The notes: generated by a model not told the origin, from the letters alone. Numbered from the stretch's first letter, positions 32,977 to 42,976 are shown. The stretch is 64,000 bases of DNA from an uncultured Propionibacteriaceae bacterium (GCA_938046585.1 CALIWR010000003.1:1-64000); one strand, 5' to 3'. Made by a program: numbers and translations.

Positions 32977-35154
32977 TCAGCTGTTGCTGGGCTCGGGTAT
33001 GGGCACGCTGGGATTCGGGATGCTGGGCCGGTTGCTTCGCGCATGCGATGGTCGGGATGTGGCCGACTGCGAGGCGGACGGGCCCGGCAGCGAGGTCTCA
33101 GGTTGTGACGGCAGCGGCGTCGGCGTGGGCGGCTGCGTCGACGGTGGCGGGGTCGAATGCGGCGTCGACGGTTCCGCGGTCGGGGCGTTCTTCCCGTTCA
33201 CGTACACCGGCCCCGCGAACTTCTCCTTCGGGTGGTCCTTGGTGGCGACCTTCATATAGTCGAGCCAGGTCAGCGCCGGGTAGGTGCCGCCGAAGAAAGT
33301 GGCATCGCCGCGGCGCGCGTACGGGTCGAGGTCGGCGTTGCCGGCGTCTCCCGCCACGTACATGACCGCTGTCGAGACTCGGGTGGTGTAAGCGACGAAC
33401 CAGCTCGACAAGACATCGTCCTTGACGCCCGCAGTTCCGGTCTTGCCGGCGATGTCGCGGTCCAGGCTGGCTACCTTGGCGCCGGTCCCCTCATTCACCA
33501 CGTTCTGTAGCGCGAAAGTGGCGTCGCGGGCGATGTCCTCACTGAAGGCCTGGTTCTTGGCCGGTTGGGCCCGGTACAGCACGTCACCTTTCAGGTTCCG
33601 GACCTCCCGTACGACGTGGGTGGCGACATGGACGCCCTTGTTGGCGATGGTCGCATACCCGGTGGCCTGGTCCAACGGGCTGGCCTCGGCCGAACCCAAC
33701 GCGATCCGATTGTTCAAATCCCAGCCGACTCCTTTCTCCACCCCGGCAGCATTGGCCACCTTAACCACCTGCTGGGGTCCGTTCTTCATCTGTTCGGTGA
33801 GATCGACGAAAGCGGTGTTGATCGACTCGGCTGTGGCCTTGGTCAGGGTCACCTGGCCGTACTGGGTTGAGAATTCGTTGCGGACCGGGACCGTGTCTCC
33901 CTTGGGGGTGAAGGTGTTGCCGTTGAAGGTCGAGCGCAGTGAGAAGTCATTTTGCAGACCGGCGATCAGGGCATAGGTCTTGAATGTGGATGCGGCCATA
34001 CGATCGGTCCTCGCCCAGTTGCGTGAATTCGCGACATAATCCGGGCCGCCGTACATGGCGAGTACCTCACCGGTGCCGACCTCGACTGAGGCCAGGGCGG
34101 CATGGAGTTGGTTCGGGTCCTGTTTCTTAGCAGCGTTCGAGGCGGCCTGCTGGGTCCATTTCTGGGCTGAGGTCACCGCCGCTTCCTGGGCTGCTGGGTC
34201 GAAGGTCGACACGATCTGCAGGCCACCGCCGGAAATCTGGGCGGCGGTGAAACCATTGGCGATCAGCTCGGCCTCGACCGCCTTGATTAGGAAACCCTTC
34301 GGCCCGCCCAGCCGGGAGCTCTTGGGGATCTCCGGGAAGGACGGCAAGGCGGCCGTGGCGGCCCGGTCAGCGGCGCTAATCGACCCCATCGTGACCATTC
34401 CGTCCAACACGTACGCGTAGCGGGCGGTCAGCCGGTCCACGTTCTTCTGCCCGTCGCTCGGGTCCATGATCGCGGGTGCGTTGAGGATTGAGGCCAGGGC
34501 CGCAGACTGGGCCAGTGTGAGATCCTTGGCGTCGACGTTGAAGTACGCTCGCGCGGCGGCCTGCACCCCGTACGCTCCGCGTCCAAAGTAGATCGTGTTG
34601 AGGTATCCCTCCAGGATCTGCTCCTTGGGCATGCTGCGCCCCATCTTCACCGCCAGCAGCAATTCCTTGATCTTACGGGATGCAGTGCGATCCTGATTCA
34701 GGTAGAGGACCTTGATGTACTGCTGGGTGATGGTAGAACCACCCTGCAGATCCCGGCCACGGGCGATGGTCCAGGCGGCTCGGACAATCCCGGACGGGGA
34801 GATCCCCTTGTCGTTCCAGAAGTCTCGATTCTCGGCCGAAATCACCGCATCCTGCAGGTGCTTCGGCATCTGCGACAGCGGGATCGTGGTCCGGTTCTGC
34901 TCCACGAACGATCCGAGCTGGGTGGTGCCATCACGATAGAACACGGTCGACTTGTTGGCCTGGAATTCGGTGTTCGGGTCCGGGAACGCGATCCGCTGGT
35001 ACGCGATCGCCAGTCCGCCGAGACCCAGGATTCCCAGCACCAGGAAGAGAATTGTCAGGGCCTTGAACCCGGCCATCAGCCGTCGTCTCCAGGCCGGCCG
35101 GGTCTTCCCGGTCGAACGTCGTGGGCCTTTGGCCCGGTTTGTGGTATCAGCCAT
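32977..35154 (-). CDS. class A penicillin-binding protein (PonA-like)
   Basis: 725 residues. A basic cytoplasmic N-terminus and one membrane helix (ALTILFLVLGILGLGGLAIAY) are followed by a GT51 transglycosylase domain (ENRDFWNDKGISPSGIVRA, GGSTITQQYIK, EQILEGYLNTIYFGRGAYGVQAA) and a transpeptidase domain with STFK, SIN and KTGTAG active-site motifs. A Pro/Ser/Thr-rich tail ends the protein. The GT motif has Asn after the catalytic Glu where Asp is usual. It polymerises and cross-links peptidoglycan outside the membrane. It overlaps the DUF5318 gene by eight bases. Confidence 0.94.
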   Translation of the reverse strand: MADTTNRAKGPRRSTGKTRPAWRRRLMAGFKALTILFLVLGILGLGGLAIAYQRIAFPDPNTEFQANKSTVFYRDGTTQLGSFVEQNRTTIPLSQMPKHLQDAVISAENRDFWNDKGISPSGIVRAAWTIARGRDLQGGSTITQQYIKVLYLNQDRTASRKIKELLLAVKMGRSMPKEQILEGYLNTIYFGRGAYGVQAAARAYFNVDAKDLTLAQSAALASILNAPAIMDPSDGQKNVDRLTARYAYVLDGMVTMGSISAADRAATAALPSFPEIPKSSRLGGPKGFLIKAVEAELIANGFTAAQISGGGLQIVSTFDPAAQEAAVTSAQKWTQQAASNAAKKQDPNQLHAALASVEVGTGEVLAMYGGPDYVANSRNWARTDRMAASTFKTYALIAGLQNDFSLRSTFNGNTFTPKGDTVPVRNEFSTQYGQVTLTKATAESINTAFVDLTEQMKNGPQQVVKVANAAGVEKGVGWDLNNRIALGSAEASPLDQATGYATIANKGVHVATHVVREVRNLKGDVLYRAQPAKNQAFSEDIARDATFALQNVVNEGTGAKVASLDRDIAGKTGTAGVKDDVLSSWFVAYTTRVSTAVMYVAGDAGNADLDPYARRGDATFFGGTYPALTWLDYMKVATKDHPKEKFAGPVYVNGKNAPTAEPSTPHSTPPPSTQPPTPTPLPSQPETSLPGPSASQSATSRPSHARSNRPSIPNPSVPIPEPSNS

Positions 35155-35566
35155 AGATGTCCTCCACCGTTTTCTGCCGACGTGGCGGTTTACGCCGTAC
35201 GCCGTCCCCCAGCAGGTATGACCGGATCATGTGGTTCCAGCCGCAGCAGGTGCATACCTCGACGACGAAGACCCGGAATTCTCCGTACTCATTCTGCATT
35301 TGTTCCAGCTCAGCGGTGCTCTTGATCCGGCCCGAATACTGGCCGAGCTGATCGCCGAAGGTGTACCGCAGCGTGACCAGGCAGCCACAGTCTCGCACCG
35401 GGCAGCGCACCGACGAGGGTTCCCCGTGGTGTAGTGCGGCGCGGATCAGCATCGGATCCGCATCGCAGACGTCAGCCCTGGTCAGGCTACGCACCCGACC
35501 CTGCAGCCGTTCCAGCGTCCGGCGGCGCTGGAGGCCGTAGTCGATGCTCTCCCGCTGGGACCACAT
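35147..35566 (-). CDS. DUF5318 protein, partner of the PBP gene
   Basis: 139 residues from ATG 35566. Two cysteine groups, CPVRDCGC and CTCCGWNH, suggest a zinc-ribbon fold. The same pairing of a DUF5318 gene directly upstream of a class A PBP is known in mycobacteria (beside ponA1), which supports the call. Upstream in-frame codons (to 35701) look like non-family sequence. The role in cell-wall growth is inferred from context only. Confidence 0.75.
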   Translation of the reverse strand: MWSQRESIDYGLQRRRTLERLQGRVRSLTRADVCDADPMLIRAALHHGEPSSVRCPVRDCGCLVTLRYTFGDQLGQYSGRIKSTAELEQMQNEYGEFRVFVVEVCTCCGWNHMIRSYLLGDGVRRKPPRRQKTVEDIYG

Positions 35567-35722
35567 GGGCACCAGGGTAGGTGCCCAGGCCCAGCGGTCA
35601 GCCCCCAGCCCTGTCCGTCTCCCGTAGAGGCTGTCGACTCGGCAGCCATGCCCTGCGTGCCGTACGATGGGGTCTGCCCTGGCCGCGACGCCCGTCGCCA
35701 CCAGGGCCGTACCGATCCGTAC

Positions 35723-35795
35723 GGGGCATTAACTCAATTGGTAGAGTGCCACCTTTGCAAGGTGGAAGTTAGGGGTTCGAGTCCCCTATGCTCCA
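35723..35795 (+). tRNA. tRNA-Ala (anticodon TGC)
   Basis: 73 nt. The acceptor GGGGCAT pairs with ATGCTCC (one G-T), discriminator A, D-arm CTCAATTGGTAGAG, anticodon arm CCACCTTTGCAAGGTGG with TGC in the loop, and T-arm AGGGGTTCGAGTCCCCT. CCA is not encoded. A lone tRNA on the plus strand, followed by an atypical region. Confidence 0.96.
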
Positions 35796-36316
35796 CGTAA
35801 CGTTTTCCGAGATGAGATTCCCCATCGCTACAGATATCTGGGCTTTTCGATACGTGAATTGAGCCTGCATCGGGAAAATGAGCGATACCGGGGTCGTCTG
35901 CGAAGGTGAGTGATTCGGTCCATGACCGGACGAAGCATAGCCGCGCGGCGAATGTCTATGAGTTTTGGTGCCCTGTTGTGTCAGCAGCAGATGCGAACCT
36001 CACGTCACTCGAACTGGACCTATCGAGCCTCACAGGCCTGTAGTAGGTGCTCGCGTACATCGTGTTCGGCCGCGATGCTATTCGGTCGCTGAGCATCTGC
36101 TCGGGCAGGCTGGAGTCACGTGGCTGCTGTCCGAGGGCTTGGAGATGATGCTTGAGCCTCCGTGAAGGCGGTCGAGGGACCTGGGGTGGTGTGGGCTCCT
36201 GATGGGTAACAGTCTGGTGGCCACCGTCCGACATGCCATGTCGAGCATAGGCACCTGCTGGGCCCTGTTCGCGGTAGCATGCATCGAGTCAGAGCCCAGA
36301 GAAGACGGGACCACTC
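35796..36316. other. 521-bp gap after the tRNA, no gene seen
   Basis: No open frame here has coding character; the frames are short and change strand. The base composition looks less GC-rich than the surroundings. I see no transposase fragment and no clear copy of the tRNA 3' end that would mark an attachment site. Confidence 0.5.
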
Positions 36317-36685
36317 ATGCCGACCGCGTCCGCATCGTTATTCGACTCCCTGACTGCCGAAGGTGTGGTGAAAACCGCCCGGCGAGCCTGGGAGATTCAC
36401 GGTAAGCGAGTGGAGCTGGAAGAGACTCCCATTAACGGCGGCCCTGCCCGTCTCACGTCGCTGGTGATCCGGGACTCACGTCGCATCGAATATATCGTGG
36501 AGAGTGATGACCCGGACGTGTGGGATCTGCTTGCCACGAACGCCGGCGAGTGGCAACGGTGCGCCCTGGTACGCCTGGACCTCATAGGAACTGCCCACGA
36601 ACGCCTGTGTGATCATGGATTCGAGCTCCAAGGATGGTGGTTTCAGAAGGGCCAAGTGGCGTTCGGTGGAGTTGAGGTCGCGTAA
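36317..36685 (+). CDS. hypothetical protein beside HAD hydrolase
   Basis: 122 residues, cytosolic, mixed alpha/beta pattern with three predicted strands (KRVELEETPI, RLTSLVIRDS, RIEYIVESDD) and a C-terminal WFQKGQVAFGGVEV. No family is recognised. The ATG at 36317 follows a purine-rich AGAAGACGGGA. It ends three bases before the HAD gene, so the two are probably co-expressed. Confidence 0.55.
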   Translation: MPTASASLFDSLTAEGVVKTARRAWEIHGKRVELEETPINGGPARLTSLVIRDSRRIEYIVESDDPDVWDLLATNAGEWQRCALVRLDLIGTAHERLCDHGFELQGWWFQKGQVAFGGVEVA

Positions 36686-36688
36686 TCT

Positions 36689-37648
36689 ATGCCACCACCA
36701 ACCTACACCCAGAGTATCATTGCTTTGATCTGGGACTTCGACAAGACGCTGACACACGATTATATGCAAGGCCCGCTTTTTAAGAAGTTCAATGTCGACG
36801 CCAAGAAATTTTGGGAAGAGGTCAACTCCCTAGAGGGCTATTACAGCGATACTCGGCGCTCGGATATGCTCTCGCGGGTGGGAAAAGATACGATTTACCT
36901 GAACCATATTTTGACCTATGTTAGCAAGGGAATATTCGATGGTTTGACCAATGAACAACTGCGTGAATTAGGTGGCGAGATTGAGCTCGCACCGGGGCTT
37001 CCGGATTTCTTTAATCGAACACGTGAGATAGTAAAGGATGATCCTTATGTCAAGCACGATATCTCAGTGGAGCACTACGTAGTATCGACGGGATTGCGCT
37101 CGATGATCGAGGGCTCTGCGATCGCCCAGGTGGTTGATGGGATCTGGGCCTGTGAGCTTCTTCCAGAGGCGGCGCCGCCTGGGTTTCTAGAGCACGTCGG
37201 TAATTTTGGTAGTCCCGTCGTCTCTCAGATCGGTTACACCATCGATAACACGAGTAAGACCAGAGCGATCTTCGAGATCAATAAAGGAGCCAACAAGAAC
37301 GAGAGCGTTGATGTCAACAGCCTTATTCCTGAAGATGAGCGACGTGTGCCGATGCAGAACATGATCTACATCGCGGATGGCCCGAACGATGTGCCGAGTT
37401 TCGCGCTGATCAACAGCAGGGGTGGCAAGACTCTCGGCGTCTACGCCCCCGGCGACGCTAACTATGAGAATGCCGCCCAACTTGAGGAACAGGGGCGGGT
37501 GAACAGCATCGCTGAAGCCAATTATACAGAGGGCAGCGCTGCAGATCGTTGGCTTCGACGAGCGATCAGACAGATGGCCGCCCGCATCGTACGAGACCGG
37601 GAACGTGTCTTCTCCTCATATGGTGGGGCTCCTGGGCACCATACGTGA
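36689..37648 (+). CDS. HAD-superfamily hydrolase, AT-richer than neighbours
   Basis: 319 residues. The catalytic DxD motif is near the N-terminus (IALIWDFDKTLTHDYMQGP). The later Ser/Thr motif region is YVVSTGLRSMIEG, the Lys region follows SKTRAIFEINKG, and the acidic motif is IYIADGPNDVPSF, where two Asp would hold Mg. This is a complete HAD fold with a helical cap after motif 1. The substrate is unknown. Codon use has many A/T third positions, unlike most genes here, which suggests horizontal acquisition together with its small upstream partner. Confidence 0.8.
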   Translation: MPPPTYTQSIIALIWDFDKTLTHDYMQGPLFKKFNVDAKKFWEEVNSLEGYYSDTRRSDMLSRVGKDTIYLNHILTYVSKGIFDGLTNEQLRELGGEIELAPGLPDFFNRTREIVKDDPYVKHDISVEHYVVSTGLRSMIEGSAIAQVVDGIWACELLPEAAPPGFLEHVGNFGSPVVSQIGYTIDNTSKTRAIFEINKGANKNESVDVNSLIPEDERRVPMQNMIYIADGPNDVPSFALINSRGGKTLGVYAPGDANYENAAQLEEQGRVNSIAEANYTEGSAADRWLRRAIRQMAARIVRDRERVFSSYGGAPGHHT

Positions 37649-37665
37649 TGGTCGCCGCCGTACTT

Positions 37666-38307
37666 TTATCCGCTGTTGTGGAGATAGGTCAGTACGGCCC
37701 GTACCCTGCGGTGTGAGGTGTCGTCGGCGGAGAGATCGAGTTTAGCGAAGATCCGGTTGATGTGTTTGGCCACGGCAGCCTCGGTAATCACCATACGGGC
37801 GGCGATGGTCGTATTAGCCAGGCCCTGGGCCATCAGAGCCAGGACCTCCCGTTCTCGGGGGGTGAGGTCAGACAGCCGGCTTCGGCGGCGCAGCAGCTGG
37901 CGCACGACCTCGGGGTCGATCACCTCGCCGCCGGCGGCGACCGTGTCCAGGGCCCGGAGGAAGTCGGCGACGTCACCGACCCGATCCTTCAGCAGGTAGC
38001 CGATGCCGCCGTCGCCGCGGGTGAGCAGCTCGGCGGCAGCCCGGCCTGAGACGATCTGCGACAGCACCAGGATCGGCTCTCGCGGATTCTGCCGCCGCAG
38101 CGCCTCGGCCGCCCGGATGCCCTCATCGGTGTACGTCGGTGGCATCCGGACGTCGATGATCGTCAGATCCGGGCGGTGCCGCGTGACCGCGCCCAGCAGC
38201 GCGTCCGGGTCGTCGACGGCCGCGACGACCTCGTGACCAGCGGTACCGAGCAGTCGAACCAGTCCTTCCCGCAGTAGCGCGGAGTCTTCGGCGATCACGA
38301 TCCGCAC
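37666..38307 (-). CDS. NarL/LuxR-family response regulator
   Basis: 213 residues. The receiver domain has MRIVIAEDSALLREGLVRLL, phospho-acceptor Asp in LTIIDVRMPP, and Lys in YLLKDRVGDV. The LuxR helix-turn-helix at the C-terminus reads LTPREREVLALMAQGLANTTIAARMVITEAAVAKHINRIFAKL. It overlaps the kinase gene by 13 bases and is the last gene of an ABC-transporter/two-component operon. Confidence 0.92.
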   Translation of the reverse strand: MRIVIAEDSALLREGLVRLLGTAGHEVVAAVDDPDALLGAVTRHRPDLTIIDVRMPPTYTDEGIRAAEALRRQNPREPILVLSQIVSGRAAAELLTRGDGGIGYLLKDRVGDVADFLRALDTVAAGGEVIDPEVVRQLLRRRSRLSDLTPREREVLALMAQGLANTTIAARMVITEAAVAKHINRIFAKLDLSADDTSHRRVRAVLTYLHNSG

Positions 38308-39566
38308 GGCAGCTCCAGGGTGATCCGGGTGGGCCCGGCGGCGGGGCTGTCGATGGTGACGTTCCCGCCGAGAGCCTCGATCCGGTCGGTGACGCCGAGC
38401 AGCCCGGTGCCGGGCCGGGCGCCGCCGCGGCCGTCATCGCGTACGGTCACGGAGATGCCCATCGGGGTATGCCGGGCCAGCAGGGTGACGTTGCTGGCCC
38501 GGGCATGTTTGGTGATGTTGGTGAACAGCTCGCTGACGGCGAAATAGACCCCGACCTGGACTTCGAGCGGCAGGTTGTCGGGCAGGTCGATGCTGGCCGT
38601 GGTCGCTAGCCCCGCCGCGTCGGTACGGTCGGCCAGCTCTTGCAGGGCGGCGGCGAGGTCCTGCTCGCGCAGCGCCGCCGGGTAGATCCCGTGCACCAGG
38701 TCCCGCAGCTCGGCCACGGCCTGCTGGGCCTCACGGCGGCCCTGCTCGATCAACGCTGTGATGTCGTGGCCGTGCTGATGCTGGTAGTGCAGGCTTCCTA
38801 GGGTCAGTAGCAGCGCCGTCAGGCGTTGTTGGACCCCATCGTGCAGGTCGCGTTCGATACGGCGCCGCTCGTCGTCGAAGGCCGTCGCGATCCGAGCACG
38901 GGACCGGGTCAGGTCCGCCACTTGCGCCCCGGGCTCGCTGAGCAGCAGCCGGGCCAGGTAGCGCTGCCCCTCGGCGGCGAGAACGACGAGGTACAGGCCC
39001 GCCGCGAGCAGTACCAGCCCCAGCCCCAGCCAGAGCAGCTGGACGACTGGGTCCCGTTGGGCCGCGGTTGCGGTGGGGTCGAGGCTGGCTGGGTCACCGC
39101 CGAGCGCCAGCAGGGCGAGGATCACCACGCTGGAAACGATCAGGCTCGCCGGGACCAAGAGGACGGCGCTCATCAGCGCACCGCCCAGCAGAGACAGCGG
39201 GATTAGCAGCACCCCATGTAGCAGCTCGGCCCAGCTGGCTGACTCCCGCAGCCGATGCCGTACCCAGCCGGCAGGCCCCGGCGCGGGCGGCTGGGTGTGC
39301 GGGTCGGGTGTCGGGCGCCGATCGACCCAGGCCAGCCGCCATCGCTCGACGATGCCGAGGGGGACCCCCGCCAGCGGGAGCAGCGCCCAGCAGGTCAGCA
39401 GCCAGCAACCGGCCACCACGGGAGTCGTCACCAGATACCCCAGCGACCGCCACGGCCACGAACTGAGCAGCAGCCGCAACGGCTGGTGACGAAGCGCGAG
39501 GCCCGGGGTCGCGAGAGGCTGGGCAGATCGCACGACACCCATTGTCACCTTGCGCCCGCTGCTCAT
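38295..39566 (-). CDS. sensor histidine kinase (HisKA_3, DesK-like)
   Basis: 423 residues. The N-terminal half has about four to six membrane helices with little extracytoplasmic sequence, so sensing within or at the membrane is likely. The H-box is DDERRRIERDLHDGVQQRLTALL, and the ATPase domain has VSELFTNITKHARAS, VRDDGRGGARPGTGLLGVTDRIEALGG. It phosphorylates the overlapping LuxR-type regulator. The ATG overlaps the permease stop by one base, so the transporter and sensor are one unit, as in drug or peptide-sensing modules. Confidence 0.9.
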   Translation of the reverse strand: MSSGRKVTMGVVRSAQPLATPGLALRHQPLRLLLSSWPWRSLGYLVTTPVVAGCWLLTCWALLPLAGVPLGIVERWRLAWVDRRPTPDPHTQPPAPGPAGWVRHRLRESASWAELLHGVLLIPLSLLGGALMSAVLLVPASLIVSSVVILALLALGGDPASLDPTATAAQRDPVVQLLWLGLGLVLLAAGLYLVVLAAEGQRYLARLLLSEPGAQVADLTRSRARIATAFDDERRRIERDLHDGVQQRLTALLLTLGSLHYQHQHGHDITALIEQGRREAQQAVAELRDLVHGIYPAALREQDLAAALQELADRTDAAGLATTASIDLPDNLPLEVQVGVYFAVSELFTNITKHARASNVTLLARHTPMGISVTVRDDGRGGARPGTGLLGVTDRIEALGGNVTIDSPAAGPTRITLELPCGS

Positions 39567-42070
39567 CAGCGCATCGCCTCTAACGGGTCGGCCCGTACCG
39601 CAACCCGGGCCGGGGCGAGGCTGCCGATCGCTGCAGCCAGCAGGGCGGATCCGACGACACCGGCGTACGCCGGCGCCACAAACGGTAACCAGACGGTACC
39701 GGTGAGCAGGTGGCCGTAGCCGACCATGGTGAGAGCGGCGACGACCGTACCGGCCACCACCGCGGTCACCGCGACAATCATCGACTCGACCACTACCGCA
39801 GCGACGACCTGCCCACGGCGGGCGCCGGCCAGGCGCAGCAGGGCCAGTTCCCGGCGGCGCGCCATCGTCGACCCGACCAGGGCGTTGATCGCTGACACGC
39901 CTGCGTAGCCGCCGAGGACCACGACCACCAACAGGATGATCCAGTCGTCGCCGCTGCTCTGCTCGCTGATCTGGGCCAGGTGCTGCTCCCGGTCGGCCAC
40001 GACCGCCTGCGGCGCGGTATCGCGTAGAGCCTCCTGGATCGCGTTCCGGGCGGCCTGCCGGTCGACGCCCGGCCCGAGCCGGATGTAGATCGCGGAGGCG
40101 AAAGGTTCCAGCAGGTGCGCTCGGAGCCCGGCTATTGGCAGCACCAGGTCCTGGGCGCCTGTGGAGTCGTCATAGATGGTGCTGACCACGGCCGACCCGG
40201 GCCTGCCGTCGGGGTACCAGAAGTCGATCCGGTCACCGACCCGGATTGCTTCCCGGGCGGCCAGGACCGTGGACACGGCCAGACTGGACTCGCCGAAGTT
40301 TTCCCAGGACCCGGCGCTGACCGGCAGCCTGCGCACCTGGTGGAAACCGTACGGGTCAACCCCGCTGGCCGAGACCGTGCTCCCGGAGCGGCTGAGGACC
40401 AGCTGCGTCGACACGCTGGGCGAGGATGCCGAGACCCCGGCGGCTACCACCTGCGCCGCGCCGAGCGGGACTCCGAGTTGGGCCTGCCCGGTGACCACCA
40501 GGTCGACGTTCAGCTGCTCGGCGTACTGCTGGGACCGGGCCTGGGCATTGGCCGCGTCCTGGAACAGCAGGACGCAGCCCACTGCGACTAGCAGGCTCAG
40601 CGGGACCGCGACGCCGGCTGCTCGGCGCAGGTCAGCGCCGATCGACCGTACGGCGATAAACCCGCCGAAGCAGCGGTCCAGCCCCCGCCGCAGCAGCGTT
40701 ATCGTTGTGCCGAGCAGGCTCGCCAGCAGCATCCCAGTCGCAGCCAGTAGCAGCGGGAAACTGGCGGCGAGCAGCAGAATCGCAACCGTGCCGCGGGAGG
40801 TCGTAAGCGGCCCGCCTAGGGCAAAGACCCCACCCAGGCAGCCGGCTGCGGCGGCTCCGAGCAACAGTGCGGCGGCCGTACGGCGAGACCCGATCCGGGC
40901 CGGTGTCAGCTGTGACTCGCGCAGGGCCTCGAGCGGCGTGATCCGGGTCGCGCGCCGGGCTGGCAACAGCGCGGCAAGCAGCGCGGTAACGACGGCGGAC
41001 CCGGCCCCGAGCAGTACCGCGCCCGGGTTGGTCGGGATCGGTGTCGCCCGGGCCATCAGGTTCTGAGCGACGAAGAAGTCCCGCGCCACGCGGGCCAGCC
41101 CGATCCCGATGGCAGCGCCCGGGCCGCCTCCCAGCAGGCCGAGCAGGGCTGCCTCCCACCAGATCAGCCGCCGCACCATATCGGGTTGACAACCAGTCAA
41201 ACGTAGGAGGGCGAGTTCGTGGCGACGCTGCCCGATCGAGACGGTCAGGGTGCTGGAGATGACCAGAGCCGCGATCAGCAGCGCCAATGCCGCGATCACC
41301 ATCAGAAATTGGCCCGAGCTGCGGGCCAATTCCGCCTGCCGCAGGTCCAACTGCAGGCTGTGGGCCCGGGCGGTCCCGGTCGCAACCCGCAGACCGGGGA
41401 CCGCCGCCGCCAGCCCCGCAACGTCGCGGGTGGTAACCAGCGCGAGCACCGGCTCCCCCAGCTGGGCTGCGGCCGAGGACGAGAAGAAGAGGGCGTGCTC
41501 GAACTGCATCCCAGGCCGGGTCACCACCCCGACCAGGGTGTACGAGCGGACCCCGGAGCTGAGCTGCACCCGTACCCGATCACCGACCGTCAGGGCGGCG
41601 GCCGCGGCGACCGGCTCATCGACCACGATCTGGTCCTCGCCCTGCGGCTGGGCCCCGACGGTGAGCCGTGCGCCGTCCGCGAGGGCAGTCGACCACGGAT
41701 GGCCCCAGGAGCGGGTCGTCGCGTCGCCGACGATCGAGTCGTGGGCGATCAGGTACGCCGGGAACGGCCGCTCCAGCGATACCCCGGTGACGCCAGGGGC
41801 CTTCGAGATCGCCGCGACCTGGTCGTCGGTCAGCCGCGGCAGCGACGGCAGATTCACCGGTGCGCCGGCGGCGGGCGTCACCTGGGACGGCGGCGCGACG
41901 ACCGCATCGACCGCGCCGAAGCGCCAGCCGGTGACGGCCACCGGGTCTTGCTCGGCGCCGGTGACCAACACCGAGGCGGTCACCAGTGCTGCCCCGACCA
42001 GCACGGACAGCAGCACTGCGATCAGCGAGACCCACCGGGCCCGCAATCCCCGTATCGCCAAGCCGATCAT
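39566..42070 (-). CDS. FtsX-like ABC transporter permease
   Basis: 834 residues with about ten membrane helices. It has the MacB/FtsX arrangement: an N-terminal helix, a large extracytoplasmic domain (about 50-240), three helices with IGQRRHELALLRLTGCQPDMVRRLIWWEAALLG, a central helix group, a second extracytoplasmic domain, and a C-terminal FtsX domain with STMARRRELALLRLAGARRGQVVAAVVVE. Such permeases export or sense peptides and lipids. Its start overlaps the ATPase stop by four bases. Confidence 0.92.
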   Translation of the reverse strand: MIGLAIRGLRARWVSLIAVLLSVLVGAALVTASVLVTGAEQDPVAVTGWRFGAVDAVVAPPSQVTPAAGAPVNLPSLPRLTDDQVAAISKAPGVTGVSLERPFPAYLIAHDSIVGDATTRSWGHPWSTALADGARLTVGAQPQGEDQIVVDEPVAAAAALTVGDRVRVQLSSGVRSYTLVGVVTRPGMQFEHALFFSSSAAAQLGEPVLALVTTRDVAGLAAAVPGLRVATGTARAHSLQLDLRQAELARSSGQFLMVIAALALLIAALVISSTLTVSIGQRRHELALLRLTGCQPDMVRRLIWWEAALLGLLGGGPGAAIGIGLARVARDFFVAQNLMARATPIPTNPGAVLLGAGSAVVTALLAALLPARRATRITPLEALRESQLTPARIGSRRTAAALLLGAAAAGCLGGVFALGGPLTTSRGTVAILLLAASFPLLLAATGMLLASLLGTTITLLRRGLDRCFGGFIAVRSIGADLRRAAGVAVPLSLLVAVGCVLLFQDAANAQARSQQYAEQLNVDLVVTGQAQLGVPLGAAQVVAAGVSASSPSVSTQLVLSRSGSTVSASGVDPYGFHQVRRLPVSAGSWENFGESSLAVSTVLAAREAIRVGDRIDFWYPDGRPGSAVVSTIYDDSTGAQDLVLPIAGLRAHLLEPFASAIYIRLGPGVDRQAARNAIQEALRDTAPQAVVADREQHLAQISEQSSGDDWIILLVVVVLGGYAGVSAINALVGSTMARRRELALLRLAGARRGQVVAAVVVESMIVAVTAVVAGTVVAALTMVGYGHLLTGTVWLPFVAPAYAGVVGSALLAAAIGSLAPARVAVRADPLEAMR

Positions 42071-42759
42071 GGCGTCTGCCCAAGCTCGTCCATGATCCGC
42101 CCGTCCCTCAGCCGGATCACCCGGTGGCTGACCGCGGCAGCGGCCGGATCATGGGTCGCCATCACCACGGTCTGCCCCCACTGGTCGACCGCCATCCGCA
42201 GGAAATGCAGCACCTCGCTGCTGGCGTGCGAGTCCAGGTTCCCGGTCGGCTCGTCCGCGTACACGATCATCGGGCGGGGAGCCAGGCAGCGGGCGATCGC
42301 CACCCGCTGCTGCTGACCGCCGGACAGCTCGCTTGGGCGGTGTCGCAGCCGAGGTTCCAGGCCCAGGACCTGAATCAGATGCGCCACCCAGTCCCGGTCG
42401 ATGCGGGCCCCGCCCAGCCGTTCGCTGAGGGTGATGTTTTCGTGGGCGTTCAGCGTCGCGATCAGGTTGAACGATTGGAAGACGAAACCGATCCGGTCGC
42501 GGCGTAGGGTCGTTAATTCCCGCTGCGACATCCGGGCCAGGTCGTGGCCGGCGACCAGTACCGACCCAGAGGTTGGTCGTTCCAGCCCGGCCAGGCAGTG
42601 CAACAGGGTCGACTTACCCGAGCCGGAGGCGCCCATGATCGACGTGAACTGTCCGGCGGCACAATCGACCGATACCCGGTCTAGCGCCGTCACCGTCGCG
42701 TCTCGTTGGCCGTACCGGTGGCATAGGTCGATGGCCTGCACGATTGCAGTAGATGACAT
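42067..42759 (-). CDS. ABC transporter ATP-binding protein (LolD/MacB-like)
   Basis: 230 residues from ATG 42759; the frame extends 24 codons further but family homology begins at this Met. It shows Walker A GASGSGKSTLLHCLAG, Q-loop VFQSFNL, signature LSGGQQQRVAIARCL, Walker B MIVYADEPTGNLDS and H-loop VVMATHD. This subfamily powers FtsX-like permeases such as the next gene. First gene of the four-gene operon. Confidence 0.93.
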   Translation of the reverse strand: MSSTAIVQAIDLCHRYGQRDATVTALDRVSVDCAAGQFTSIMGASGSGKSTLLHCLAGLERPTSGSVLVAGHDLARMSQRELTTLRRDRIGFVFQSFNLIATLNAHENITLSERLGGARIDRDWVAHLIQVLGLEPRLRHRPSELSGGQQQRVAIARCLAPRPMIVYADEPTGNLDSHASSEVLHFLRMAVDQWGQTVVMATHDPAAAAVSHRVIRLRDGRIMDELGQTP

Positions 42760-42976
42760 ACCGCCAATCCCAGCCGGCTGATCGGGTACGGTCGATGGCG
42801 CTGTCATCCCGGTTTGTGGTAATGCCTGCATGACAGCCCCGCCGACCAGGCACGTCGAGTGAGAGACTCCTCACTCAGAGGAATGCCACCAGAGCAGGTG
42901 ACTTACCCTGGGGGACAGAGCCCGACAGCGACTGGCATGCTGACGGGGACCCCCACCACGCCGAAAGGGCCTCGCG

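Noticed and set aside
35796..36316. Possible transposase or integrase remnant after the tRNA
   Set aside because: No frame gave a recognisable recombinase motif and no terminal inverted repeats were found.
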